From assembly GCA_037501455.1 (NCBI GenBank), contig CM074859.1, positions 91,284,894 to 91,348,893 on the forward strand: DNA of 64,000 nucleotides, given 5' to 3'. This document shows positions 10,082 through 21,604 of this stretch, piece after piece. The first letter of the stretch is position 1; each line of letters starts with the position of its first letter. Made by a program: the position numbers and the translations under genes. Origin of the DNA: Lantana camara (lineage: Eukaryota > Streptophyta > Magnoliopsida > Lamiales > Verbenaceae). The notes under the pieces are model-generated. The model did not search any database. It was not told the origin of the DNA and saw only the letters and a program-made list of their open reading frames with translations.

Positions 10082-12343
10082 TGTTGGAAAACAGGAATCA
10101 GAAAGCAGCGGAATTTTAAAATTTTTTCCAACAAAAGGATCTAAGACTCGCAATTGTGAATCCAAATTCGTAGAGATCAAGAAACTCACTTGGGTAATAG
10201 CTTTCTTGACATGTTTTGAGCCGCCCTCAAACGCGCTTCATGCGGTAATGGCAACCCGTCCCTCGAAAGTCTCTTTCTGCTTCAGAATCCATTGTAAGGA
10301 TAACAATCCACACCAACCTAGATTCAAATCATGTTAGGGAAGTTCTTAACAATATAACATAAAGAAAGAAACATGAAACGAGAAATGCATGATTGAAACT
10401 CCCTTCGAAAACCAGTTTTGCGAAAGTAGAAATCTGCCTGCCATAAAACCCTCGTGAAAAAATTCATCCTTCAGGATATCGACGAACGGTTTCCGCCATC
10501 TTCTTTGGTTCGATTTTTTCACTCGTTTTCTATTGGGTTCAGAATCGTTTCATCATCCCTTCTGATCGTTTTGCTTGATCCCCACTTTTTGGTAAAGCTC
10601 AAATCTTCAAAACTTCTAACTTGAAGCTCTCTAGAGATAGTCCACCAACTTGGCTACAATCTAACTAGTAAGGATGCTAGTTCTCTAGTTAGTGTTTAGG
10701 CTTAACCTAGGGTTTATTTGATCTTGGACAAAAGATGGTGTTCAACACATGAACCAAAAGAATTCTCGATTAGCTCTAAGGGGAGCTCGAGCTCCCCTAT
10801 TTATAGGATGGGAGTGGCCGAAAATCCTAGTCCTTATGGACTAGGGTTTTGGTCCCTCTCTCTCCTATTACTTGATCATCAAGTATTTTGACTTTGACTT
10901 TGAATTCTAATTCAAATCAACGTTCAAGAGAGCTAAAAATATCCAAACTAATTTTGGATAATTTTATACTTTATTTATTTAAAATAAATAACTTATTTTA
11001 TCTAATTAATTAATTCATAATTAATTAACTAGATTATTTTTCTCCAAAATAAGACTTTCTTTTTAATTCAAAATTAAACCAAAGTCTATTAAATAATTAA
11101 TAAATTAATTATTTAATATTCAATCAAATAAACACGTGTGGGACACGTGTCACAAGGACACCTGTCACTCACGTGAGCCACATGTGTGGTTTCACACGTG
11201 TGGAACCCTCTAGGCCCGATTAACTCGTTTAATCATTTTTAAGCCTTAACTCATGTAACCAAGTTGTTGTGTGTGACCCTCTAGGTTCTCAATTCAATTA
11301 GCAGTGACCCCAATCAATTAATTCACTAATTAATTAATTAGTCCACAGATTAAACGACCATAGTCTAGCAACAGGTGTTTAACCCCTAGCTGAATTGGAA
11401 TGTTCAGATTCGACAGAACCTTTAAGTCATTGATTCATGTGAGATACAATCCTCCTACTTACTATCTCTCAACCAAGATCTAGGGTAAGGGAATAATCAG
11501 AACCCTAATAATCCGGTCTTCAAGCTAAGTGCATTTCATATCCATTTGATCTCAATCCAAGAAACCCTTTTCTTGATGTCTTGATCTACTGCCTTGGCCA
11601 AGGACTCCATATGGCATATGAATGACTTACACAATAAGAGATCACCTTGCAAATGCAAGTGTAGGTCCTTTCTTGATTCTCATTCACTTTCATGAATCAC
11701 TTGTGCAGCCCCAACATAAGCCTTGAATCAGTTGTCTAAGGCGACACCCTTTAAAGCTTATTCCTAAGACTACAGAGTTAACTCATAAAGTGACAAGGAA
11801 CCTCAAGTCTAAGGATCAATTAATCACATCAATGACTCGTGAGATATTTCCTAATCTGGAAGTTTCTATTTCCTCCTTTCCCATTTAGGAATCTTCTCAC
11901 ACGGGGCACCTCAGTGAACTTACTTATTGAAGTAAGCACCCTCATTATCACGCACGTATCAACTATACACTTTGCACCTACATGAAACAAGGTGGTCCTT
12001 CTTAAGGGCGTGATCCCTCAAGCAAGCCTTAGAGGAGTCAGGTTGACACTCCCACTGTCTGTAGGACTCATCGGCTTGGAGTATTTTACTAATCATGACT
12101 TATGTGATATAGGGCTCGTTTCATGAATCATTTCACCTAAATGGTAGAGTCCTAAAGTCATCAGGATTAGGGGAGTTCTCATACATGCACAGCTAAAGTA
12201 AACGCATACCAAACAAGAGCATATAAAGAAGTGTTTGCCTATGATATTAATCAATCGTATATTATTCAAAGATTGTCTGTGATACTAGGAAAGTCTCAAA
12301 ACGGATTATGACTAATCGGCTTTCTAGGTCACTATTCCTAACA
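10082..12343 (-). mobile_element. Solo LTR of Copia family A, TSD GCTCA
   Basis: It starts TGTTGGAAAACAGG and ends ATTCCTAACA, the reverse complement of a family-A LTR. It is flanked by GCTCA at 10077-10081 and 12344-12348, a perfect 5-bp target duplication. No internal sequence is present, so the element was lost by LTR-LTR recombination. At 2262 bp it is ~300 bp longer than its relatives; the extra material is at about 10200-10580. Confidence 0.93.
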
Positions 12344-12634
12344 GCTCATGCGCGCGGAGTGAACTCTGGGCGTATCCTTAGAGGTACTGGATAACACGCT
12401 CGTGGAGTTATGCCTGTTCCGATATTACGGGGAAATTCATGCCCCTTGGGTTTAAGACCCCAAGAGAGAATTCTCAGTGGCCTGCATACTCAGATTAAAT
12501 GAATGAGAGGAGCAATTTTCATTATAAATTTCTTGAAAAATAACATATGCTTCATGTTTTACAAAATAAACTCAAACATAGAACCGCCTGAGGTTGCATG
12601 CGTTCCAGGGGCGTGGGAGACGCTCGCCCTGCAG

Positions 12635-13036
12635 TTATTCGAGCGTGTATGTGTTGTTTGCCTGTATTTGTATAATTCTGAATGGACCTTCCCAATTGGG
12701 ATCTAGCTTGCCCACATGCCTTGAGACTTCCACTTTCTTGAGGACCAAGTCCCCCAACTGAAAAGTTCTTTCCTTTACCCTTTTGTTATATTGTCGAGCG
12801 ACAGAGGCTTTGTATTGATGGATGAGTGCCCATGCCTTATCTCTCTTTCCATCTACGAGATCTAATTCCAGTGCCCTACTCTCCTCGTTGACTTTATGTT
12901 CAAAGTATGCTACCCTAACGGATTCTTGTGCAATCTCCGCAGGTATCATTGCTTCCGACCCATATATGAGCGCGAAAGGTGTCTCGCCAGTAGCCGCTCG
13001 TGGAGTAGTGCGATAAGCCCATAGTGCCCCTTGCAA
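12635..13036 (-). pseudogene. pol: Gypsy integrase C-terminal part
   Basis: This is the end of Tat pol. ALWAYRTTPRAATGETPFAL and YGSEAMIPAEI are characteristic of Tat/Retand integrases. It is followed by the C-terminal domain, with the LGDLVLKKVE and GPFRI signature. It is out of frame with the integrase core at 13198-13746. Between them the expected GHP-Q-ANGQ motif carries a TAA in place of Gln (about 13128). Confidence 0.85.
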
Positions 13037-13197
13037 TTCCTCTGCCCATTCACTCTTTTTGCTTTCTAGCGTGGTTTTCAGGTGCTGTAAAATGACCCTG
13101 TTGGTGACTTCCGCTTGTCCATTAGCTTAGGGATGACCCACGGAAGTAAAACGTTGCTCAATACCCAACTCTGAACACCATTCTTGGGTGTCAGCCG

Positions 13198-13746
13198 CTA
13201 TGAACTGGGACCCATAGTCTGAAATGAGCACCCTTGTATGCTAAATCTGCAGATAATGTTTTTCCAAATGAAGTCCCTCACGACTCTGAAAGTAATCTTT
13301 GCTACAGCTTCAGCCTCGGCCCATTTGGTAAAATAATCGACAGCTAAAATGACAAACTTCTTCTGTCCGATCGCCATAGGCAAGGGACCCACAATGTCGA
13401 TCCCCCATTGGTCAAAGGGCCATGAGACATCTATAGGGACCATCTGAGCGGCTGACAGTTGAGGGAGGTTAGAGTGAAATTGACACTTAGGGCATTTCCT
13501 AGAGAACTCTATAGCGTCTTGGAGCACTGTGGGCCAATAAAACCCACTCCTCAGGACCTTTTTCACGAGGATACGCCCCCCTGAATGGTTTCCACAGCTT
13601 CCATAGTGAATAAGCTCGAGCGCTTCTTTAGCTTGCGAGGGCCTTAGACATCTCATCGGGGGTCCTTGAAATGACTTCTTGAACAATCTCCCCTTAGAGT
13701 CTAATGAAAATCGAGGGGCCTTGTTTTTTACTTTCCGGGCCTCCAC
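13198..13746 (-). pseudogene. pol: Gypsy integrase zinc-binding domain and core
   Basis: The HHCC zinc finger is visible as HYGSCGNHSGG and CPKCQFH. The core starts with WGIDIVGPLP, which contains the first catalytic Asp, followed by VDYFTKWAEAEAV. The frame is lost at about 13240, just before the second catalytic Asp (expected SDYGSQF), so the catalytic triad is split between frames. Integrase inserts the DNA copy into the genome; this copy cannot. Confidence 0.88.
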
Positions 13747-13750
13747 CTTG

Positions 13751-14557
13751 TCAGTGGGACAAATGCCATCCCTTTATAATATCATCAAGCCAGCACGGCT
13801 CGTGTGGATCAATCATGGCCACCACTCTCTTGGTGCCCTGCTCTTTTATCAGAGGCTCTTCAGTTCTAAGAAACGTAACGGAGTGCTCATTGATACCTTC
13901 CAAGGCCGAGGTAAATTTTGATAGAGCGTCAGCGCGCTCGTTTTCTGCCCGTGGGACCTGGAGTAGATGGAATTCCTTGAACTTCCCAATAATTTTCTTG
14001 GCTTTGTTCAAATACTGAACCATGGTGGTTTCTCGAGCCTCATAAGTCCCTTCAATCTGGCTCGCAATTAATTGTGAATTCACATAGGCGGTAATTCTGG
14101 ATGCTCCGTTTTGAAAAGCAATTTTCAACCCTTGAACAAGGGCTTCATATTCTGCCTCGCTATTGGTGACCTGGAAATCCAACCTGATTGCAAAGTCTAA
14201 CTCAATTCCGTTGGGGTCTCTAAGGTTTACCCCTGCTCCTCCCCCTTGAGAGGTTGAGGAACCATCCGTGTGCAGGGCCCATAGACCATCGTTCTTTAGA
14301 ACAGCAGGTTCTAAACCGAAGCGTTCAACCAGCAAATCAGCTACAACCTGCGCTTGTATAGCAGTTCTGGGCTCGAAACTTAAGTCAAGCTGGATCAACT
14401 CGATGGCCCAGTTTATCAATCTTCCTGACACATCTAGTTTGGACAACACTTGCTTCAGAGGCTGATCAGTGAGGACAATTATTGAGTGTGCTTGGAAGTA
14501 AGGCCTCAACCGTCGCGATGTATTAATGAGGGCGAACCCGAATTTCTCAATTTCCAA
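13751..14557 (-). pseudogene. pol: Gypsy RNase H plus archaeal-type RNase H
   Basis: The N-terminal part is the retroviral-type RNase H and its connection. From about residue 90 a second RNase H follows: LHTDGSSTSQGGGAGV (first Asp), SEAEYEALVQGL (Glu) and ENERADALSKF (last Asp). The usual third acid, in a D-S-Q-L context, is Asn here (AYVNSQLIASQ), so the active site is probably dead. The double RNase H identifies the Tat clade. The start overlaps the RT piece by about 50 bp in a different frame, which marks a frameshift near 14530. Confidence 0.88.
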
Positions 14558-15267
14558 ATACTTCCTCTGGCCCCTTGTAATGTTTTGCTCAAATAGTAAA
14601 CAGGTAAGTGCTTACGCTCCCGTACCGCTATCAGTACTGCGCTCGTTGCCTCGGTTGAAATGGAGAGGTACATGCACAGCTTCTCACCCTCAACTGGTTT
14701 AGCTAGGAGCGGAGCGCTCGAAAGGTAAGCCTTCATGTCCTGCAATGCCTTCTCACATTCCTCAGTCCAAGCAAAATTTCGAGCCTTGCGCATAATTTTG
14801 AAGAAATGAAGGTTTCTGTCTACCGAGCGCGAGATAAACCTGTTCAAAGAAATGATTTTTCCTACCAGCACCTGTACTTCCCCGAGATTACGAGGGGATG
14901 GGATGTCCAAAATAGCCTTGATTTTTTCCCGATTAGCCTCAATGCCCCTCTGGTTGACCATGTAGCCCAAGAATTTTCCTCCTCGTACTCCGAAAGTACA
15001 CTTGGAAGGATTTAATTTCATCTCATACTGGCGCAGAATGGCGAAAGTACGTTTGAGATCCTCCAAGTGCGAACCCTGACGCTCGCTCTTAACAATCATA
15101 TCATCGACGTACACTTCCATGGACCCTCCAATTTCTTTCTCAAACATCTTGTTGACAAGGCGTTGATAAGTGGCTCCAGCATTCTTGAGCCCAAAAGGCA
15201 TGACCAAGAAGCAATATACACCTAGGTGGACAACGAATGAAGTTTTGGGGCGGTCTTCCGAGGCCAT
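14506..15267 (-). pseudogene. pol: Gypsy reverse transcriptase, palm and thumb
   Basis: The sequence shows FLVMPFGLKNAGATYQR and the catalytic YVDDMIVKS (RT motif F/YxDD), then FLGYMVNQRGIEANREK, all typical of Gypsy RT. It runs on into the start of RNase H (FAWTEECEKAL). It is separated from the N-terminal RT half by a TAA at the Tyr of the expected GYHQI motif (about 15277), so it is a nonsense-broken RT. Confidence 0.9.
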
Positions 15268-15279
15268 AAAGATTTGATA

Positions 15280-15915
15280 TTACCCTTGAAAGGCATCCAT
15301 CATACTCATGAGTTCGCATCCTGCAGTCGAATCCACCAGCTGGTCTATACAGGGCAATGGGTAAGGGTCCTTAGGGCAAACCTTGTTAAGATCAGTGAAG
15401 TCATTGCACATGCGCCACTTATTGGCGCTCTTGGGTACCAATACCACGTTACATAACCATTCTGGATACAGTATGGGCTCGATATACTGAGCTTCAAGAA
15501 GCTTGTTAACTTCCTCCTCAATAACTTTCTTCCGAAAGCCGTGCACATCTCGCTTCTTCTGTTTAATTGGCTTAAAGGATGGGTCCACATTGAGTCTGTG
15601 GACTATAACGCTTGGGTCGATCCCGGTAAGATCCGAGGCTTTCCATGCAAAGACATCAATATTTTCTCTGAGGAAGTCTATCATCATGATCTGCGAGGGT
15701 CCAGAGAGGTTGGACCCAATCTGGGTAGTTTTATCCTTGTTCCCTGGTTCTCGCTCAATAGTGAGGAATTTTTCTGAGGGTTCGATCCTCATTTTTGGAC
15801 GGGGGAGCTCAAGCGCCCTTTTCTTTCCTGTCAGATGGCCATCATCCCTAGGCTCCTCTTGCCCACGCCCGTTTTCCTCAGAGGAAGACTCTCCAACTGT
15901 CCCTGGCGGGGGCAA
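15280..15915 (-). pseudogene. pol: Gypsy RT N-terminal half
   Basis: It contains the RT fingers: YIEPILYPEWLCNVVLVPK, WRMCNDFTDLNKVCPKDPYP and the MDAF motif with the first catalytic Asp. It ends at a stop where GYHQI should follow. Upstream residues are acidic and low-complexity, the usual link between protease and RT in this clade. Confidence 0.88.
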
Positions 15916-16084
15916 CTTCGTGGGTACCTTTGTTATGGAGACCTTTCTTTTTGTTCTTCTTCTTGTTCATTTTGGCCCTCTTACGCACGGGACCGTCCTC
16001 GTCCAGATTGGGGAAATCAACGGATTTCTTGGTGGATCCAATTTGAACTGCTTTCTCTGTTTTAGGCTTTCTGAGGGATAGCAT
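15878..16084 (-). pseudogene. Gypsy protease-RT linker fragment
   Basis: A Lys/Arg/Glu-rich segment with no recognisable domain lies between the protease and RT pieces in the same orientation. Its position suggests the variable linker of the polyprotein. Confidence that it is part of pol rests on position only. Confidence 0.4.
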
Positions 16085-16093
16085 GTAGCATTC

Positions 16094-16705
16094 CTAGGCT
16101 TCTCGTACGTTGCACAAAACTTCTCCGACACCCTCGGGGGTGGGAAATTTGATCTTCTGATGATACGTGGAGATAATTGCTTTGAAATCCACGAGGGTCG
16201 GTCGCCTGATTATGATATTATAAGGGATCTCAATTTCCACGACCGCGTAGGTGACCATGAGTGTCTTCCGCTGTGGGGCGCGGCCAAATGTGGTGGCCAA
16301 GCGAATTTGCCCTCGTGGGATAACCTCAGAACCTCCAAAGCCAATGAGGGCTATCTTGAGTGGTTCGAGCGGAGTATTAGTGACATTCATCTTTTGGAAC
16401 GAAGTGTAAGGTAAAACATTAACAGAGCTTCCACTATCCACTAACACCCTCTTTACAATGTGATTGTGGACATCTAAGCTAACCACCATGGGACAGTCAG
16501 CGGTTTCGCTGACCCTATGGGGTGTTACAATATGGTCCAAGTCCCTATCTGTAAATCCTACTACATCATGTTCCTTCGAGCGTTCATCTTTGGATTCTCG
16601 GATGGCATAGATTGATTTGGGCACCGAGGGACGTTGATCGTAACTCCGGATATACCGTCGCCGGGAAGTGTTAGAATCTCCTCCAGAGGATCCCCCTGCT
16701 ATCAT
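16094..16705 (-). pseudogene. pol: Gypsy aspartic protease
   Basis: VLVDSGSSVNVLPY carries the DSG active site of a retropepsin, and YNIIIRRPTLVDFKAIIST matches the flap-to-C-terminal region (family form YNIILGRPTL). The Gly of the usual LGRP is Arg here. The protease releases gag and pol domains in particles. It is intact in frame over ~200 residues but isolated by stops on both sides. Confidence 0.85.
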
Positions 16706-16786
16706 GTTGATGACCGCGAAAGGGGTATTTTCTTGCTCAGGAGCCTTTTCTTTGTTGCGATGGCTGCTCTCAGGAGGGCCTCTCCT

Positions 16787-17011
16787 TCACGGGTTCCTTG
16801 AACGCGACGGGCTCCTCCTTCTCTCTCTTGAACGATCATTACATCGCTCATCGTAGTGCTCCAACATTTTTACAAATTCTTTCAAATGGCCACCTGCGAT
16901 GAGCCTCTGAATTTCAACTTCCAACTGTCGGCATTCATCCGTATCATGTCCCTTTTGCTTGTGAAAGGCACAGTATTTATTCGAGCGTCTCAAGGCCTCT
17001 GTATCCTTCAT
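16787..17011 (-). pseudogene. gag: Gypsy gag C-terminal zinc-finger piece
   Basis: CAFHKQKGHDTDEC (C-X2-H-X4-H-X4-C spacing), then LEVEIQRLIAGGHLKEFV, is the characteristic end of Tat gag. It binds the RNA during packaging. An Arg/Ser-rich tail follows. Confidence 0.8.
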
Positions 17012-17180
17012 CCTCGTGGGCCTTTTGAAGAGCTTCTTGTCCGATAAGGCATAAACTTCTGAGTTCGGCCTTGTAAGGGGGATGCGCTCGAAACGACGAG
17101 GGGCGGGAAGAGATTTCGTGAGTTCTTTCCTGCTAACGTCCTCTCATCCCCGCTCTTGGTGACGCTCAAGCCTTACCGGG

Positions 17181-17732
17181 CTAGGGTGTCGGGGACCCAT
17201 TAGTCCCATACATATCTTCGAGCGTGAAGAACGGCTCGACAACTTCTCTTAAGGCCATGAGGGTTCCTGGCCTTCTCTCCACGATGGCGTCGACAAACTT
17301 TTTTCTTACACACTGCTTGTGATCCACAGCCTTAAAGAGTACTGGGATCAAGAAATCCATGGAAGGCCTCTCCACTTGCAATATCTCCTTGTTAAAGTGG
17401 GCGAAGAACGAGGGAAGAGATTCATTCTTGCCTTGCACTATATTGTAAAGTGTTGTGGGTGTAGTGACAGGGGCCTTCAAAAAGTTGAAGTGGTTCAGGA
17501 AAAGGTTGGCCAATTCTTCATATGAATGTATCGAATGTGGCGGCAACCGCTTATACCACTCCTGAGCCATTCCTACTAAGGAAGTGACAAAGACTTTGGC
17601 CCAGTTGTGGCTTGAATGTTCGTACAAGTGCATCAGGTGTAAGAAATGATCCAGGTGTTCCGCTGGATCTATTGTCCCATCATAGCGGTTGACGGAGGTG
17701 AGGATTTTGGCCATTCCTTCTTGGGCCATCAA
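17181..17732 (-). pseudogene. gag: Gypsy gag capsid core (retrotrans_gag)
   Basis: NRYDGTIDPAEHLDHFLHLM, MAQEWYKRLPPHSIHSYEEL and FLNHFN match the retrotrans_gag capsid fold of Tat elements. The internal initiator at 17732 is only the first Met of an open piece. The frame is interrupted before the zinc-finger piece (about 17012-17180). Confidence 0.85.
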
Positions 17733-18235
17733 AACTTCTTCTACGAGGGGGGAGCCCCTCGCAAGGGGATGGTATTCATAAGTACAAAAGTTCTCTTCCT
17801 GCTCCTAGCGGTGGGGGATTCACGGCTGGTGGTCTTTGGGACGAGCGTCTCTGGCATCGGCTCGTTCATCCCTGCTGTGGGAGATCTGAGACCGCGCTTG
17901 AGAGAGTTGTCCAACCATATCCCTTAACCCCTGCAGCTGGTCTTGCATAGCCGCGAGGAGGTTAGGATTTCCATCTCTCTCTTTGTCCCCTTGTTTGTGG
18001 CTCTGGAAGCTCGTTTGGAGGCGTAGGAATCTCTGTCATCCTCCAAGTTGATTCTATCCGCCGGGCCTTTACCTTTGCTGGCGTGGGGGCGCTCGTCACC
18101 TCCATTTCCGGGGGCATCCTTCTCTTTGGCAGGCGGAGGCGGCGGTCTGGCTTGCAGGACGTTTTGAGCCGTCGTTAGAGGATGAACCTGCCACCCTCGT
18201 GGAGGGGTCGTTTGAGCGGCAGTCCCTGAGGGGAA

Positions 18236-18691
18236 TTAGGCGGTGGTGAAATTTTGCCAAGCGTTTTGGACGGCTTGGATTTCGCACTGCGTATACAGAG
18301 CTTTCAGTTGCTCTGGAGTCAAAGACGGCAGTTCCACGCCATCGATTTCTTTGGGGACGATGATGGGCAGCTGTATCTGTCCTGCAAGGTACGGGTGGAT
18401 CCTCGGCATCATGGTAGTCGGGGTCAAAGTGTACCCCGGCGGCGGCATCATATAGGGATACGTGCCAGGTTGGGCCTGCGGCGCGTGGATTTGACCCTGG
18501 GAAACAGGGACTCCTGATCCTCCTGTGACGGCGGTGGAGTGAGGATCCACGGGGGGAGCAACCGTCTCCAAGGGAGGGATGGACCCATCTGCTGGGGGCG
18601 AACCGCCAATCACAGACGGAGGGGGACGACTGTTCTCATTTTGAGGAGGATTATCTCCTCCCCCTGCCGTTCCGGAATGTGTGGTAACCAT
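18236..18691 (-). pseudogene. gag: Gypsy gag N-terminal proline-rich region
   Basis: A Pro/Gly-rich start (MVTTHSGTAGGGDNPP) leads into a short conserved-looking segment near EQLKALYTQ. It lies about 55 bp inside the primer-binding site, so this ATG is the likely gag start. A TAA after about 151 codons breaks it. Low-complexity N termini are usual in Tat gag. Confidence 0.7.
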
Positions 18692-18744
18692 GCCTAAGAG
18701 CGTGTTTGCTTTTCAACCAGCGAGATAAAAAGGAAGAAGGTGGT

Positions 18745-18762
18745 TTCCCACAGACGGCGCCA
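18745..18762 (-). other. Primer-binding site of the Gypsy element
   Basis: On the minus strand TGGCGCCGTCTGTGGGAA follows four T after the LTR end. TGGCGCCG starts are common in Tat elements. The first nine bases also match the 3' end of tRNA-Asp, but the rest does not, so the primer tRNA is uncertain. Confidence 0.7.
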
Positions 18763-18766
18763 AAAA

Positions 18767-19775
18767 TGATGGGGTATGAACGTGAAGTGCCAAACTCCGA
18801 TCACTCTCTATTTGATTGAGGTGGGAAAACTGATGTATGTTCGCCGGAAACGGGATGGGTTCTACCTGCTGGGACAAACACAAAGAATAGGCAGTCAGAA
18901 GGCCAAGCTGAGGGACTGGGGATGATGCCCAGTTTGGCACAAAAATGATGGGGTATGAACGTGAAGTGCCAAACTCCGATCACTCTCTATTTGATTGAGG
19001 TGGGGAAACTGATGTATGTTCGCTGGAAACGGGATGGGTTCTACCTGCTGGGACAAACACAAAGAATAGGCAGTCAGAAGGCCAAGCTGAGGGACTGGGG
19101 GTGATGCCCAGTTTGGCTCTCCGACGCTCAAGTCAGTTGAAGAACTGAAAGATATGAATATAATTTGAAGAGCTCAAGTATGGAAGCTTGCTTACAGTGA
19201 AGAAGATGAACTTGTCTATTTATAGTTGAGGGTCAGGGACCCTTTGGTCATTTGCACCGTGTGGTCCTGACCAAGTGTTGCCCTAATAGGTGGCACTACG
19301 AGAGAAACTAAGGAGGAATCTTCTGCAAAAGCTGGTGAAAGTTAGTGCTGGCAGCAGTGGCAGGTGCGCGGGCATGTACGAAGTGTCAGAGAGCCGTTTG
19401 GGAGGTTGGTAACGAGGGCTTAAGAGTACGCTCGTTTCAACCAAGGGCCTTGGAGGCCAGAGAATCCGCTAAGGGATGATGGCCAAAGCTTATGCAACAA
19501 GGGGGAATGAAGAACTCCCCTGAGGGAGTGTAGCGCTCGAAGAGAGCTCTCTTGACAAATTGGAGCTTAGCCTGGTGTTGCGAAGTGCGCTCGTTAGAGA
19601 GCGGCAAGGTTAATCACGCAGGTATGTATCAGAGATGGCACGTGTCCTTGAGAAACTCTGACGCTCAGGGGGTTTGGGCGCTCGTGTATGACTGCCTTAA
19701 TCACAAGAGAACATGTGTTACTATCTCGAACTGCCACGTGTCCAAACGTGGGATGAGCGTATTTTGACCCTATCT
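18767..19775 (-). repeat. 5' LTR of the Gypsy element, with internal 179-bp duplication
   Basis: Its ends match the solo LTR at 20787-21604; the outermost base is T instead of A. It contains GAAGTGCCAAACTCCGATCA twice (18776 and 18955), a 179-bp direct duplication that accounts for its extra length (1009 against 818 bp). A TATA-like CTATTTATAG lies at about 19216-19225. It is followed by TATAT, a possible target duplication that cannot be checked. Confidence 0.88.
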
Positions 19776-20786
19776 TATATGACCTGAATTATAATAAGAA
19801 CACAATTTATTAATATAGGACTTGAATGGTGGTCGGCGAAAAGAAAGAAAATTTTGTGTGATTTTATCAATATAAATTGATATATAGGTTAAATTATAAT
19901 AAAATGATAGTTGACTAACAATATTCATCCATAACTTAATGGAAAAGAGCTCGGTGAACCAATTTTGACAAAAAGTTATAAAATTTGGACTATAATTGAC
20001 CGAGTCACTAAATCATGAATCAAAATCGAAAATAAACCCATACTACAAGACGAAATATGATATTTACCCAATTATATTTATTTTTATCAACTACTAGTCC
20101 TGCATCAACTTAATTCTCCAATCAAGCTCAAAATGATACCCAAATTAGAAACCAAATTGAATGAGAGATATTACCGAGATATAAGTAAACAATAGCTCTT
20201 TAAAAACTCTATTCCCATAGGATTAATATCATGTATTATCACAAAACACAGTAGTCAAACCTGAAATTGGGAAGACCCATTTGTTGATAGTTAGGAAGCC
20301 TTTGAGTTCTCTAAGCATCGCATTTTTTTGGGAATAACCACCTCTGTTGTGTTCTCGATCGCCCCTCGAGATGCTAAGTAATCCGCAACTCCATTTCCCT
20401 CACGATAATCACCTCTATTGTGTATTTTGAAATAACATTCGTCTTCAACATCTTCATAACTCCTCTTTTCTTTTTTTTTTTATTTGTTTATTTGATTACC
20501 ACTTCAACATCTTCATAACTCCTCTTTTCTCTTACCCATATCAATTCCTTTTCTTTTTTTTTTTTGTCTTGAATTCCTTTTCTTTTATTTGATGTATAAA
20601 TTTTATCTTTATCTTTTTTTTTTTAATTTATCATAATTTAATAATTTACTTGCACATGCGAAGTTATTAGTTTTTGATTAACTGATAAGCATCATTTATT
20701 ACTACTATCTATAATTTTTTATTAATTGATAAGCATCATTAATTGCTATTATTTATAAAAATTAACATAAAAACTGACACTCAATT
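19776..20786. other. AT-rich non-coding DNA
   Basis: No coding or repeat family was recognised. It holds a short diverged duplication around CTTCAACATCTTCATAACTC (about 20437 and 20503) and several poly-T runs. Confidence 0.6.
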
Positions 20787-21604
20787 TGATGGGGTAAGAA
20801 CGGGAAGTGTCAAACTCCGATCACTCTCTATTTTGTTGAAGTGGGGGAAACAGAGGATAAACTCAAAAGGGTCGCCGGAAAAGATTTTGGGCTCTACTTG
20901 CTAGGACAAACACCAACAAAGTCAGAAGGTGATTCCCAGTTTGGCTCTCCGACGCTCAAGTCAGTTAAGAAACTGAAAGAGAAGAAAAGTAATTGCAGAG
21001 TTTAAGTATGGAAGCTTGCTTACAGTGAAGAAGATGAGCTTGCCTATTTATAGTTGAGGGTCAGGGACCCTTTGGTCATTTGCACCATGTGGTCCTGACT
21101 AAATGTTGCCCTAACATGTGGCGTTATGAGAGAAACCTAGGAGGAATCTTCTGCAAAAGCTGGTGCCAATGTAGTGCGGGCAGCAGTAGCAGGTACGCGG
21201 GTGAGTTGGTGGTGTCAGAGAGCCGTTTTGGGGAGGTTGGTCACGAGGGTTAAGAGCACGCTCGTGTCAACCGAGCGCCTTGGAGGCCAGTGAATCCGCT
21301 AGGGGATGAAGGCCAAGGCTTACGCAATGAGGGGAAGTGGAAGCTTCCCTGAGGGAGAGTAGCGCTCGAAGAGAGCTTTCTTGATAGATTGGAGCTTAGC
21401 CTGGTATTGCGGAGTGCGCTCGTTAGAGAGCGGCAACGTTGATCACGCGTGTGCGTAGCAGAGATGGCACGTGTCCTTGTGGGACTTTGACGCTCGGGGG
21501 GTTTGGGCGCTCGTGAATGACTGTCTTAATCACCAGAGGACACGTGTTACTATCCCGAGTTGCCATGTGTCCAAACGTGGGACGAGCGTATTTTGACCCT
21601 ATCA
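20787..21604 (-). mobile_element. Solo LTR of the Tat Gypsy family, TSD CAATT
   Basis: TGATGGGGTAAGAACGGG...TTTTGACCCTATCA, 818 bp, matches the LTR at 18767-19775. CAATT flanks it on both sides (20782-20786, 21605-21609). TATA-like CTATTTATAG lies at about 21043-21052. No internal region is present. Confidence 0.95.

Larger units (their letters stand above)
9684..19775 (-). mobile_element. Ty3/Gypsy Tat-lineage retrotransposon, split by nested insertions
   Basis: On the minus strand the order is 5' LTR (19775-18767), primer site, gag, protease, RT, RNase H, a second archaeal-type RNase H, integrase, then a 3' UTR with tandem repeats. The second RNase H after the retroviral-type one is a hallmark of the Tat clade. 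A family-A solo LTR (10082-12343) and Copia A (to 9683) are inserted in the 3' UTR; the 3' LTR is beyond the left edge. Coding is broken by several stops and shifts. Bases 12344-12600 hold 3' non-coding sequence. Confidence 0.9.

Noticed and set aside
7727..12343. Copia A 3' LTR and the minus-strand LTR at 10082 as the two ends of one inverted element
   Set aside because: They are in opposite orientation, and the second has its own GCTCA duplication, so they are separate insertions.
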